8,497 nt of DNA from JAQGMJ01 sp036271855 (GCA_036271855.1 DATAZV010000020.1:1-8497), one strand, 5' to 3'. Shown: positions 1 through 6,704, numbered from the stretch's first letter. The notes: a model not told the origin generated them from the sequence alone. A program made the numbers and translations.

Positions 1-750
1 AGTGGCCTTGGCCTCGCCGCCATACATTTTCGCGCTGATGTCGGGCAGGCTCATGCCGGTCTTGGTGGCATGGCCGTTCACCTTCAAGCTGTCGAACTTC
101 AGCGGCATGCCGATCGGCAACTGCCAGCTGCTGGCGTCCAGGGCGATTTCCCAGCCGCCGTCCTTGGGCTCGATTTTCAGCTTCGCCTTGCCGCCGTCCA
201 CCGACACTTCGGCATGCACCAGGCTCAATCCGTTCATTTCGGCATCCAGGTCGATCGGCGGCAGCTTGCCGGATTCGAGCTCGATTTCCGCATCGCGCAG
301 GCGCAGCTTGCCCACCTCCACCGGCGGCGCCGAAGGCGTATCGGGAGGCGGGGTGCCGGCGCCGCCATTTTTCGGATTCGCCGTGTTCTGCGGCCCGGCC
401 GCCAGCCCGGCCAGCAGGTCCATGCCCTTCTTGGTCACTATCAGCTTGTCCGCATTGATGCTGCCGATCTTGCGCGTGGCAGAGAACAGCGTCGTCACTT
501 CCGGATAGATGGTCACCGAGCCGACGCTGATGGCGCCCTCGCCAACGTCGATTTTCGATGCCGTCAGGTGCGGCAGGGGCAAGAAAGCCAGGCGCAGGTC
601 GCCCACCGCCACCTTGGTGCCCAGCGCCGCGCCCGCCTTCTCCTGCACCGGGCCCAGCCACGCGCTGGTGGGGATCAGGAAGGGCACCACCAGCAGCAGC
701 ACGATCAGCGCGGCAATGCCGGCCAGGATGTATTTGAGTCGCTTGCTCAT
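1..750 (-). CDS. AsmA-family protein, N-terminal part (runs off the window)
   Basis: This is an open frame of 250 codons from the ATG at 750 down to base 1, with no stop inside the window, so the C-terminus is missing. It begins MSKRLKYILAGIAAL, and residues about 7-26 form one hydrophobic membrane anchor after a short basic stretch, an N-in/C-out arrangement. The rest is soluble and beta-rich with repeated short motifs such as GKLRLRDAEIELESG and DLRLAFLPLPHLTASKIDVG. These are typical of AsmA/YhdP-type proteins, which are thought to bridge the periplasm and take part in outer-membrane lipid homeostasis. A Pro/Gly/Asn-rich linker lies near residues 120-143. The Shine-Dalgarno is weak (CTCCAAGT before ATG). 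The gene is divergent from the tRNA. The family assignment rests on architecture and motif feel rather than a conserved catalytic residue. Confidence 0.8.
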   Translation of the reverse strand, partial: MSKRLKYILAGIAALIVLLLVVPFLIPTSAWLGPVQEKAGAALGTKVAVGDLRLAFLPLPHLTASKIDVGEGAISVGSVTIYPEVTTLFSATRKIGSINADKLIVTKKGMDLLAGLAAGPQNTANPKNGGAGTPPPDTPSAPPVEVGKLRLRDAEIELESGKLPPIDLDAEMNGLSLVHAEVSVDGGKAKLKIEPKDGGWEIALDASSWQLPIGMPLKFDSLKVNGHATKTGMSLPDISAKMYGGEAKAT

Positions 751-904
751 ACTTGGAGTTAGCTCTTGTTTTTGCCCGGGATCCGGGGCTGTATCGCCAA
801 ACCGGCAGAAAAGAATATACCCCGGCCGCGCCGCCCGCGCTGTCGGCGCTCTCTTACGCCACGAGCAAAAGCGCAAAGTCGGGGACAAAGCCCGCCCTGT
901 TGCG

Positions 905-934
905 TTGACGGACCAGGCCCAAAAATGCTATTAT
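905..934 (+). promoter_or_regulatory. sigma-70-type promoter of tRNA-Asn
   Basis: A TTGACG -35 box (905-910) and a TATTAT -10 box (929-934) are separated by 18 nt. They place the transcription start around 941, about 6 nt before the tRNA 5' end. Each hexamer differs from the consensus at one position. Confidence 0.7.
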
Positions 935-946
935 TTGAGTCTCAAT

Positions 947-1022
947 TCCCTGATAGCTCAGTCGGTAGAGCGACGGACTGTTAATCCGCAGGTCCCTGGT
1001 TCGAGCCCAGGTCGGGGAGCCA
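947..1022 (+). tRNA. tRNA-Asn (anticodon GTT)
   Basis: A full 76-nt cloverleaf with encoded CCA can be folded by hand. The acceptor stem TCCCTGA/TCGGGGA (947-953/1012-1018) has one T-G wobble. The D stem is GCTC/GAGC (956-959/968-971). The anticodon loop CTGTTAA (978-984) carries GTT at 980-982. The variable loop has five nucleotides. The T stem is CCTGG/CCAGG with loop TTCGAGC. The discriminator is G1019, followed by CCA. The first anticodon-stem pair (27-43) is an A-C mismatch, a tolerated position. The tRNA decodes AAC/AAU codons. Confidence 0.97.
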
Positions 1023-1037
1023 AAGATTCAAGCACTT

Positions 1038-1066
1038 ACGCCACCTCAGGGTGGCGTTTTGCTTTT
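1038..1066 (+). terminator. Rho-independent terminator after tRNA-Asn
   Basis: A perfect 8-bp stem ACGCCACC/GGTGGCGT (1038-1045/1050-1057) with tetraloop TCAG is followed by TTTTGCTTTT. It starts 15 nt after the tRNA CCA end and is the only strong intrinsic terminator visible in the window. Confidence 0.88.
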
Positions 1067-1129
1067 CCCTTTAAACAGGAATGGGCCGTGACCGACATTC
1101 ATCGAAATCCGGCCTCTTCCAGGAACGGG

Positions 1130-2041
1130 ATGAATCGCGAGGCTGAAACGCCGATGGTCCGGCGCGCCCTGTTCGACGGTGATCTATTGCGTGTCGATCA
1201 CATCGTCGCCCGCCCCTCGTCGCCGGCTTGCGGCGAGATCGAGCGCCAGAGCCTGAATGTCCTGGTCCTGCCGATCACCGGTGTGTTCGCCAAGCATGAC
1301 GGCCCGCGCCGGCACCTGATCGCGACATCGAATCACGCAGTCCTGCTGGCAGCCGATGCCCCTTACCGCATCAGCTTTCCGGGGAGCATCGGCGATCAAT
1401 GCCTGGCCCTGCGGATGTCCGGCGCCGGTCTCGCGCGCGTGATGCCCGAAATGATCGCCGGCGACGGCTTCGACGCCTCCGTCCTTTCCTCCCACGCTCT
1501 GCTCCCACCGGCCCTGATGCTCGCCCGCAACCTGCTCTGCAGGCGCCTCGCAGGCGGCGCGGGCGATCCGCTGGAGGTGGAGGAACTGGGCATCGGCCTG
1601 CTGGTCTCCACCTTGCGCGCCGCCCGCAAGGAACACGCCGGCAGGCGCCACGGTACACCCCGCGGTTCGGGCCGCCGCTCGCGGCAGATCGAGCGCGTCA
1701 AGGAGGCGGTGTCGATCCACCCCGAAAGAAAATGGACCCTGGGCGATCTGGCCGATCTCGCGTGCGTCTCGCCCTGGCACCTGGCGCACGTGTTCCGCGA
1801 AGAGGTGGGTACCTCGGTTTATCGCTACGTTCTGCGTTCGCGGCTGGCCAAGGCCCTCGACACGGTGCTGGATTCGGATACCGACCTGACCGCCATCGCG
1901 CTCGAAGCCGGCTTCGCCAGCCACAGCCATTTCACCGCCCGTTTCCGCGCGCTGTTCGGCCTGACGCCGGCGGCGTTGCGCGGCGGCGCGGACGCCGGAA
2001 CGGCCGCCGAATTGCGCAAGGCGATTTGCGCAAGAACGTGA
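1130..2041 (+). CDS. AraC-family transcriptional regulator
   Basis: This 303-residue regulator has an N-terminal beta-rich sensing domain (about residues 15-110), resembling the AraC-binding-like domain with its LNVLVLPITG and LRMSGAGL strands. The C-terminal double helix-turn-helix spans about residues 187-285. Its hallmarks are WTLGDLADLACVSPWHLAHVFREE for the first HTH and LTAIALEAGFASHSHFTARFRALFGLTPAALR for the second. The effector is unknown. I chose ATG 1130 because AGGA lies 5 nt upstream. GTG 1088 (AGGA 7 nt upstream) and ATG 1154 are in-frame alternatives. The frame stays open upstream through the tRNA, which is meaningless. The gene sits 52 nt before the hydrolase on the same strand, so the hydrolase is its likely target or operon partner. 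No separate promoter is obvious after the tRNA terminator. Confidence 0.9.
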   Translation: MNREAETPMVRRALFDGDLLRVDHIVARPSSPACGEIERQSLNVLVLPITGVFAKHDGPRRHLIATSNHAVLLAADAPYRISFPGSIGDQCLALRMSGAGLARVMPEMIAGDGFDASVLSSHALLPPALMLARNLLCRRLAGGAGDPLEVEELGIGLLVSTLRAARKEHAGRRHGTPRGSGRRSRQIERVKEAVSIHPERKWTLGDLADLACVSPWHLAHVFREEVGTSVYRYVLRSRLAKALDTVLDSDTDLTAIALEAGFASHSHFTARFRALFGLTPAALRGGADAGTAAELRKAICART

Positions 2042-2064
2042 TAGCGCGCTGAGCCGCCGCTGCC

Positions 2065-2094
2065 TAAGCTCCCTGCTTTCTCAAGGGAGCCTTA
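2065..2094 (+). promoter_or_regulatory. inverted repeat covering the hydrolase ribosome-binding site
   Basis: TAAGCTCCCT (2065-2074) pairs with AGGGAGCCTTA (2084-2094), with a single bulged C and a 9-nt loop. The right arm holds the Shine-Dalgarno GGGAG (2085-2089) and the A of the hydrolase ATG. As RNA it could hide the start site. As DNA it could be an operator. There is no T-run, so it is not an intrinsic terminator. The pairing is directly visible; the function is inferred. Confidence 0.5.
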
Positions 2095-3065
2095 TGCATC
2101 AAACGATCAACCGTAGGACATTCCTCGGCGCGCTGGCCACCGCCGCCATCGCCGGCGCTTGCGCCGGTCCTCAAAACACGGGAGCCAACACCACCATGGA
2201 CGCCGCATCCTTTCACGCGCGCAGGCGCTTCGTCGATACCGCGTCGGGGCGCATCGCCTACGTCGAGCAGGGCAGCGGCCCGGTGGCCCTGTTCATTCAC
2301 GGCGTGCCCCTGAACGGCTTTCACTGGCGTCACATCATGGCGGCGATGCAGGACCGCCGGCGCTGCGTCGCCCTCGACCTGATGGGCCTGGGCTATACCG
2401 AAATCAGCCCGAACCAGGACGTCTCCTTCGTCGCCCAGGCGAAAATGATCCGCCAGTTCATCGACGCCATGGGATTCGACCGCGTCGACCTGATCGCCAA
2501 CGACAGCGGCGGCGGCATTTCGCAGATTTTCGCGGCCAACAACCCCGGGCGCCTGCGCAGCCTCACGCTGACCAATTGCGATACCCACGACAACTGGCCG
2601 CCCTCATCCGTCGCGCAGAACATGGAGGCCGCCCGCAAAGGCAACCTGGTCGATCTCTACGCCGCCCTGATCGACGACAGCGCGGCGCGATATACGCGGA
2701 TGTCGCGGGGATACGCGGACTCGCGGGTCCTGAGCGAAGAGGTGTTCCGCGTCTATATCGACCCGCTGCGCTCGAGCAAGGAGCGCCGCGACAATTTTCA
2801 CCGCTACTGGACCTCGTTCGACAACGCGCAGACCGTGGCGATCGAGCCGCTGCTGCGCCAGCTGAAGGTGCCCACGCTGATCGTCTGGGGCCTCGACGAC
2901 ATTTTCTTCGACGTCAAATGGGCGTATTGGCTGCAAAAAACCATACCCGGCGCGGTGCGCGTGGTCGAAGTGCCGGATGCCAAGCTGTTCTTCGCCGAGG
3001 ACCGCCCGCAGGCGCTGATCAACCCGCTGCGTTCATTCCTGGCCGCGGAACCCCGCGGGGCCTGA
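2094..3065 (+). CDS. alpha/beta hydrolase, dehalogenase/epoxide-hydrolase-like, Tat/lipoprotein-type signal
   Basis: This is a 323-residue alpha/beta-hydrolase-fold protein. The N-terminus NRRTFLGALAT is a twin-arginine-like signal. The AGAC segment ending at Cys23 could be a weak lipobox, so export to the periplasm and perhaps lipidation are likely. The mature part shows the oxyanion motif HGVP (69-72), LDLMGLGYT (95-102) and a nucleophile elbow ANDSGGG (135-141). In that elbow Asp137 aligns with the nucleophile of the DWGG motif in haloalkane dehalogenases and epoxide hydrolases, with Ser in place of Trp. PTLIVWGLDD (260-269) is the usual strand before the acid. Where the catalytic His is expected the sequence reads DAKLFFAEDRP, with Leu298. 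No His occurs after His236. The start has GGGAG 4 nt upstream. An internal ATG at 2196 (Met35) would give a cytoplasmic form. The substrate is unknown. Confidence 0.88.
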   Translation: MHQTINRRTFLGALATAAIAGACAGPQNTGANTTMDAASFHARRRFVDTASGRIAYVEQGSGPVALFIHGVPLNGFHWRHIMAAMQDRRRCVALDLMGLGYTEISPNQDVSFVAQAKMIRQFIDAMGFDRVDLIANDSGGGISQIFAANNPGRLRSLTLTNCDTHDNWPPSSVAQNMEAARKGNLVDLYAALIDDSAARYTRMSRGYADSRVLSEEVFRVYIDPLRSSKERRDNFHRYWTSFDNAQTVAIEPLLRQLKVPTLIVWGLDDIFFDVKWAYWLQKTIPGAVRVVEVPDAKLFFAEDRPQALINPLRSFLAAEPRGA

Positions 3066-3129
3066 ACCTCGCTTCGGCCGGAAAACGCAGGCGCCGGGAC
3101 ATCTACCCCGGGTCTCACAACACGGGTTG

Positions 3130-3159
3130 CGGCGCCGGTTTCTTCCCGGACCGGCGCCG
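3130..3159. terminator. strong GC hairpin downstream of the hydrolase (no U-tract)
   Basis: CGGCGCCGGT (3130-3139) and ACCGGCGCCG (3150-3159) form a perfect 10-bp stem with a 10-nt loop, 65 nt after the hydrolase stop. No T-run follows, so it may act as a 3' stabiliser or a weak or Rho-assisted terminator. It separates the hydrolase from the small gene at 3255. Confidence 0.45.
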
Positions 3160-3254
3160 ATTCCTACGCCGGAATCAGCCGCGAACCGACAGCGAAAAGC
3201 ACCCGAAAAACCGATAAAGGAGGAGCCCTATCCCCTCAACTCAGGAGTCAAGAA

Positions 3255-3431
3255 ATGAAAAAGCTTCTTGCTGCTTTCGCAGCTACTGCGGCCCTGGCGT
3301 TTGCCGCGCCGGCAGCCCAGGCCGCCCAAAGCGCGGACGTGTACGTCAGCCACGGCCAAAAGGCCCAACTCACCACCGTTGCCTGGCACCGTCACTGGCA
3401 TCGTCGCCATCATCGCCGCCACTATCGTTGA
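3255..3431 (+). CDS. 58-residue secreted His/Arg-rich small protein
   Basis: A short gene with ATG at 3255 and TGA at 3429-3431 has a good Shine-Dalgarno, AGGAG at 3243-3247 with a 7-nt spacer. The first 23 residues are a textbook Sec signal: MKKLL, then an Ala-rich hydrophobic core, then a likely cleavage site after AQA. The mature peptide of about 35 residues starts AQSADVYVSHG and ends WHRHWHRRHHRRHYR. That gives seven histidines and six arginines, one Cys-free basic tail, and no further domain. Such tails can bind Ni, Cu or Zn, heme, or anionic surfaces, but no function is proven. It converges on tam, with 28 nt between the stops. I do not recognise a named family. Confidence 0.75.
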   Translation: MKKLLAAFAATAALAFAAPAAQAAQSADVYVSHGQKAQLTTVAWHRHWHRRHHRRHYR

Positions 3432-3440
3432 TGGACCCGG

Positions 3441-3472
3441 CGCGACGCGCACCGCTCGATCAGCGCGTCGCG
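3441..3472. terminator. inverted repeat between convergent genes, candidate two-way terminator
   Basis: CGCGACGCGC (3441-3450) and GCGCGTCGCG (3463-3472) are a perfect 10-bp inverted repeat with a 12-nt loop. The loop holds the tam stop codon. The site lies just after the small-protein stop (3431). There is no T-run on either strand, so intrinsic termination would be imperfect. Confidence 0.45.
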
Positions 3473-4224
3473 ACCACGAACAACCTGGGAAAAGGCAGCA
3501 GCACGCTGCCGTCCGGCAGCGCCGGATACGCCTTGGCCACCTGCGCCTGATAGCGGGCCAGGAACTCGGCCTGCTCGCCCGCTTCCAGCGCATCGAGAAA
3601 CGGCCGCAAGGCACTGCCCTTGAACCACTCGACCACCCCCGCCGCCCCACCGGCCATCACGTGGTGGTAGACGGTGCGCCAGACGTCTACCTGGCCGCAT
3701 AGCGGCTTGAGCAATTCGTAATACCAGCGCGCATCCTCGCGCGCGGTACGTTCCACGCCCGCCAACTTGTGCGCCCAGGGTCCCGACAAAGCCGTTTCAC
3801 GCATCAGGATGTGCGCGGGCTCGTCCAGGTTGTTCGGCATCTGCACCGCCAGGCTGCCGCCGGGCCCGAGCTTTTGCACCAGGCGCGGAAACACCGTAGC
3901 GTGCTCCGGCACCCATTGCATCACCGCGTTGGCGAGGATCACGTCGTAGGGTCCCGGCGCACTCCAGTTTTCGATGCCGGATTCCTCGAAGCTGAATTGC
4001 GGCAGACGCTTGCGCGCCGCCGCCACCATGTCGGCGGAACTGTCCATGCCGCTGATCGCCGCGCCGGGAAAGCGTGCCGCCAGCACCTCGGTGGAATTGC
4101 CCGGCCCGCAGCCGATGTCCACCGCCGCTTTGACTTCCTGCCCGGGCACGGCGGCCAGCAGGTCGCGCACCGGGCGGGTGCGTTCGTTTTCAAACTTGGT
4201 GTACTGCGTGGCAGACCAGCTCAT
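3460..4224 (-). CDS. tam: trans-aconitate 2-methyltransferase
   Basis: The 254-residue protein is close in length to E. coli Tam (about 252) and similar along its whole length. It opens MSWSATQYTKFENERTRP. SAM motif I is VDIGCGPGNST (35-45). An acidic residue follows the second strand in GMDSS (59-63), and ANAVMQWVPEH (98-108) corresponds to the ANASLQWLPDH segment of Tam. Further Tam-like segments are LAVQMPNNLDEPAHILMRE (125-143), VDVWRTVYHHVM (179-190) and LLPFPRLFVVA (242-252). The enzyme transfers a methyl group from S-adenosylmethionine to trans-aconitate, the spontaneous isomer of cis-aconitate that inhibits aconitase, and is cytosolic. AGGAG with a 6-nt spacer precedes the ATG. It lies 82 nt downstream of the DUF389-like gene on the same strand. 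Confidence 0.93.
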   Translation of the reverse strand: MSWSATQYTKFENERTRPVRDLLAAVPGQEVKAAVDIGCGPGNSTEVLAARFPGAAISGMDSSADMVAAARKRLPQFSFEESGIENWSAPGPYDVILANAVMQWVPEHATVFPRLVQKLGPGGSLAVQMPNNLDEPAHILMRETALSGPWAHKLAGVERTAREDARWYYELLKPLCGQVDVWRTVYHHVMAGGAAGVVEWFKGSALRPFLDALEAGEQAEFLARYQAQVAKAYPALPDGSVLLPFPRLFVVATR

Positions 4225-4306
4225 TGCGTGCTCCTGGAATTCCCGATTCTTGAACAGATGCGAAGGTTACGCCAAGCTTGCCGGATTTCCAATGCCGCCG
4301 CCGCGC

Positions 4307-5215
4307 TTACTGGCGCAACTGCTTGTTCAGGCTATTGGCTTCTTCGCGCTTCATCCCGAGGAAGGCGTACGCGCATGCGGCGGCGATGCCGATGGCCAGG
4401 AAGTTGATCGCCAGGGCCGCAAATTTTTCCGCCGTCGCCGCGGCGCCGGGAAAACCGTCCACCAGGCATGCGCCAAACCATACCGGGTAAACCGCGCACT
4501 GCACCGCCGCCGCCACGCCGATCAGATAGCGCCGGCCGGCGTCGTCCGCGCTGCACAGGCCCGCGGTGACGCCGATCACGGCGGCCATGCAAGCCCCGGC
4601 GACCACGGAGCGGAACCCGCCATACACCAGTTGCAGCGGCTCTAGCCACGCCAGCAGCGCGCCGGCGGCCACCGCCGTCAGCGTGCTGATGCAAAGGGCG
4701 CGCGCGCCGTGCTGCGCCAGGCCCCAGTGCTTGTTCCACAGGCCGAAGCTTGCGGCCAGTATTTGCGAGAGAAACGGCAGGAACAGGGCGGCCAGGACGA
4801 TTTGCACCGGGCTGTTCTCGAACATGCCCTGCGCCAGCAGCAGGGAGGCCGCGACGGCCCGGCCCCAGTAGCTCGGAGTGATATGGCTCAACTGCCAGAG
4901 GTCCTGGAACACGTCGATCGCCGGTTCGGACATCGGCCGGGTGATGTCGTGCTGCTGGTCGGCGCAAAGGATGGAGCGCAGCTCGCGCGTACTCACCGTG
5001 CATTCCTCGATGCGAAACCAGGGGGACGCCAGCAGCGCTTCGAGAAACTGCCGCGCCGCCGGCGTGGCCACTTCCAGGCTCACCTGCCGGCCCTCGCCGC
5101 CGGCAGCCGGCAGGCTTACCGTACCCACCGCCAGGTGCGCAATGCCGCAGCCGAGCGCCAGCTCCACAACCCGCTGCGCCATCGGCGCTGCGCAAGTAAC
5201 CCGGACTTCGTGCAT
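4307..5215 (-). CDS. DUF389-like six-helix membrane protein
   Basis: A 302-residue protein has a soluble N-terminal domain (about 1-95) beginning MHEVRVTCAAPMAQ, then six hydrophobic segments at about 115-133, 136-158, 168-190, 199-220, 229-250 and 262-287, and a basic C-terminal tail. The segment LSHITPSYWGRAVAASLLLA-(QGMFENSP)-VQIVLAALFLPFLSQI resembles the DUF389 core, which has a Ser-x-x-Thr-x-x-Tyr entry, a GLL-x-N/D-S-P turn and a PLM-x-PI helix. Here PFLSQI replaces PLMxPI, so it is a divergent member. The function of the family is unknown. The start is fixed by the ATG at 5215. No Shine-Dalgarno is visible, only an A-rich leader (GAAAAAAATACA). The frame remains open upstream but overlaps the SDR gene on the other strand, so I trimmed it. 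Confidence 0.72.
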   Translation of the reverse strand: MHEVRVTCAAPMAQRVVELALGCGIAHLAVGTVSLPAAGGEGRQVSLEVATPAARQFLEALLASPWFRIEECTVSTRELRSILCADQQHDITRPMSEPAIDVFQDLWQLSHITPSYWGRAVAASLLLAQGMFENSPVQIVLAALFLPFLSQILAASFGLWNKHWGLAQHGARALCISTLTAVAAGALLAWLEPLQLVYGGFRSVVAGACMAAVIGVTAGLCSADDAGRRYLIGVAAAVQCAVYPVWFGACLVDGFPGAAATAEKFAALAINFLAIGIAAACAYAFLGMKREEANSLNKQLRQ

Positions 5216-5332
5216 TGTATTTTTTTCAAAAACAGCTTGATTCTGGATGGACTTGCCGGGCAAAGCAGAGTTCCGCCGGGGAGCGTGAATTGCTGCGCTA
5301 AGGGACTCTCGACTTTTAACCCAGGAGGCCCT
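5216..5332. promoter_or_regulatory. divergent intergenic region between the DUF389-like gene and the SDR gene
   Basis: This 117-nt gap must hold promoters for both divergent genes. I see an A/T-rich run (5216-5235) next to the minus-strand start, a small dyad TTGCC-G-GGCAA (5253-5263), and the SDR Shine-Dalgarno AGGAGG (5323-5328). No clear -35/-10 pair stands out on either strand, so the promoters may use a non-housekeeping sigma factor or be weak. Confidence 0.3.
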
Positions 5333-6250
5333 ATGGATCAATCCACCCGCCGTGGCGCGCAAGCGCCGGCCATGCAGGGCGTGCAATCCGAGCCGATGCC
5401 GCCCTTCCAGCAACAGCATCAGGCCAAGCCGGGCCAGGAATCGGCGCTCCAGCCCCGGCCGCGCTACAAGGCGCCGAACTATCGCGCCGCCGGCAAGCTG
5501 CAGGGCAAGATCGCGCTCATCACCGGCGGCGACTCTGGCATCGGCCGCGCGGTGGCGCTGCTGTTCGCGCGCGAGGGCGCCGATGTCGCGTTCACCCACC
5601 TGGACGCCGAGCAGCAGGACGCCGACGAGACCCGCGCCGCCATCGAGGCCGAAGGCCGCAAGTGCCTGGCGCTGGCAGGCGACCTGAGGGATGCCCAATA
5701 CTGCAATCACATCGTCGATGCCACGCTGCAGGAATTCGGCGCGCTCGACATCATCGTTTCGAATGCCGGGCACCAGAACCGCAAACAACTGGTCGACCTC
5801 GACGACGAGGAAATGGTGGCGACCTTCGAGACCAATATCTTCGCCTACATGCGCGTGCTGCGCCGCGCCCTGCCGCACCTGAAGCCGGGCGCCTCGGTCA
5901 TCGCCACCAGCAGCGAAACCGGCATTCTGGGCGCCAAATCCCTGCCCGATTATTCCTCCACCAAGGGTGCGATCAACGCCTTCACCAAATCGCTGGCACA
6001 GGACCTCGCGGGCAAGGGCATACGCGTCAATGCGGTCGCTCCCGGTCCGGTATGGACGCCGCTCAACCCTTCGGACAAGGGCCTGCCGGCGGACAAGGTG
6101 GCGAACTTCGGCGCCAGCTATCCGATGGGCCGCGCCGCGCAGCCCGAAGAGCTGGCGCCGGCCTACGTATTCCTGGCGTCGGAGGCTGATTCGTCGTATA
6201 TCACCGGCATTGTCCTGCCGGTGATGGGCGGGGTGACCGCGGGCGGCTGA
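5333..6250 (+). CDS. short-chain dehydrogenase/reductase, YghA/YdaD-like
   Basis: The 305-residue SDR has a Gln/Pro-rich N-terminal extension (about 1-55), including QAKPGQESALQPRPRYKAPN, as in the YghA / general-stress YdaD-YhdF group. The Rossmann nucleotide-binding motif is TGGDSGIG (64-71). It is followed by Asp117 for the adenine, NAG (144-146), Asn168, catalytic Ser in ATSSETG (191-197), and Tyr207-x-x-x-Lys211 in DYSSTKGA. PGPVWTPL (237-244) and the GG-rich C-terminus are also as expected. All catalytic residues are present. It likely uses NAD(P)H to reduce aldehydes or ketones in the cytosol; the substrate is unknown. ATG 5333 follows AGGAGG with a 4-nt spacer. It converges on the PPC-domain gene with only 13 nt between the stops. 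A tiny GGCT-GAAA-AGCC hairpin (6245-6256) spans its stop codon. Confidence 0.92.
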   Translation: MDQSTRRGAQAPAMQGVQSEPMPPFQQQHQAKPGQESALQPRPRYKAPNYRAAGKLQGKIALITGGDSGIGRAVALLFAREGADVAFTHLDAEQQDADETRAAIEAEGRKCLALAGDLRDAQYCNHIVDATLQEFGALDIIVSNAGHQNRKQLVDLDDEEMVATFETNIFAYMRVLRRALPHLKPGASVIATSSETGILGAKSLPDYSSTKGAINAFTKSLAQDLAGKGIRVNAVAPGPVWTPLNPSDKGLPADKVANFGASYPMGRAAQPEELAPAYVFLASEADSSYITGIVLPVMGGVTAGG

Positions 6251-6263
6251 AAAGCCCGGGGGC

Positions 6264-6704
6264 TCAGGACAGGTCGATCAGCGCGATCCCCAGCTCGGGC
6301 CGCTTTTTGCGCCTGAGATGGGCCGCGGTCTCGACCAGCGTCACTTCCAGCGTCGGATGCACCTTGCCCTCGAGCAGGTGGCCGCCGCGGGTGCTGCCGT
6401 CGCTCAAGCCGAGAACCGCGTGCATGTGCAGGCTGGGCTTGCCGTCGTCGCCGGTGGCGATATCGCCGAGAATGCTCAGCACTTCGCATTGCTCGCCCAC
6501 TGGAATGCGCCGGTAATCCTTGGTGCCGAAGTCGAACCAGCCGACCGTCGCGCTGCCGAACGCCCCCAGCGCGCTCAGCGAAGCAGCCGTCAGCTTTTGC
6601 GCGGCAGCGAAACCGGCAATCGCCTTGACCACCTCTTCGTCGGCATCGAGTACCAAAATCCAGGTGCGTTCGCCGGCATTTTCCCAAACCAGTTTTGATT
6701 TCAT
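6264..6704 (-). CDS. PPC/DUF296-domain protein
   Basis: The 146-residue single-domain protein matches the plant-and-prokaryote conserved (PPC, DUF296) fold. It has an N-terminal strand RTWILVLDADEEVVKAI (13-29), then the helix and strand LTAASLSALGAFGSATVGWF (38-57). The conserved SLHMHAVLG (91-99) carries the H-x-H pair His93 and His95, and GGHLLEGKVHPTLEVTL (107-123) carries the third histidine, His109. These histidines coordinate a metal in solved bacterial PPC proteins. In plants the domain is joined to AT-hooks; here there is no AT-hook, so DNA binding should not be assumed. ATG 6704 has GGAG with a 5-nt spacer. The frame is open further upstream, but that part is low-quality sequence without a domain. 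Confidence 0.88.
   Translation of the reverse strand: MKSKLVWENAGERTWILVLDADEEVVKAIAGFAAAQKLTAASLSALGAFGSATVGWFDFGTKDYRRIPVGEQCEVLSILGDIATGDDGKPSLHMHAVLGLSDGSTRGGHLLEGKVHPTLEVTLVETAAHLRRKKRPELGIALIDLS

Noticed and set aside
814..819. TATATT on the minus strand as the AsmA -10 box
   Set aside because: The hexamer is good but there is no matching -35 box at a normal distance, so the promoter is not supported.
509..1129. Long upstream extension of the AraC frame
   Set aside because: It runs antisense through the AsmA start, then through the tRNA and its terminator. The real start needs to be after the terminator, and AGGA-ATG at 1130 serves it.
947..1130. tRNA-Asn as an integration site of a genomic island
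   Set aside because: tRNA 3' ends are common attachment sites, but no integrase is present and I found no second copy of the tRNA 3' end in the window.
2159..3217. 352-codon open frame overlapping the hydrolase
   Set aside because: It is Arg/Pro-rich, a typical high-GC out-of-frame shadow of the hydrolase gene.
3268..3702. 144-codon plus-strand frame
   Set aside because: It overlaps the micro-protein out of frame and then tam antisense; no ribosome-binding site or domain.
5216..5878. N-terminal extension of the DUF389-like frame
   Set aside because: It is antisense to the SDR coding region and has no family resemblance; the ATG at 5215 starts the recognisable protein.
6240..6264. Terminator between the SDR and PPC genes
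   Set aside because: Only tiny hairpins (GGCT-GAAA-AGCC, or CGGGC/GCCCG) without a T-run are visible; too weak to call.
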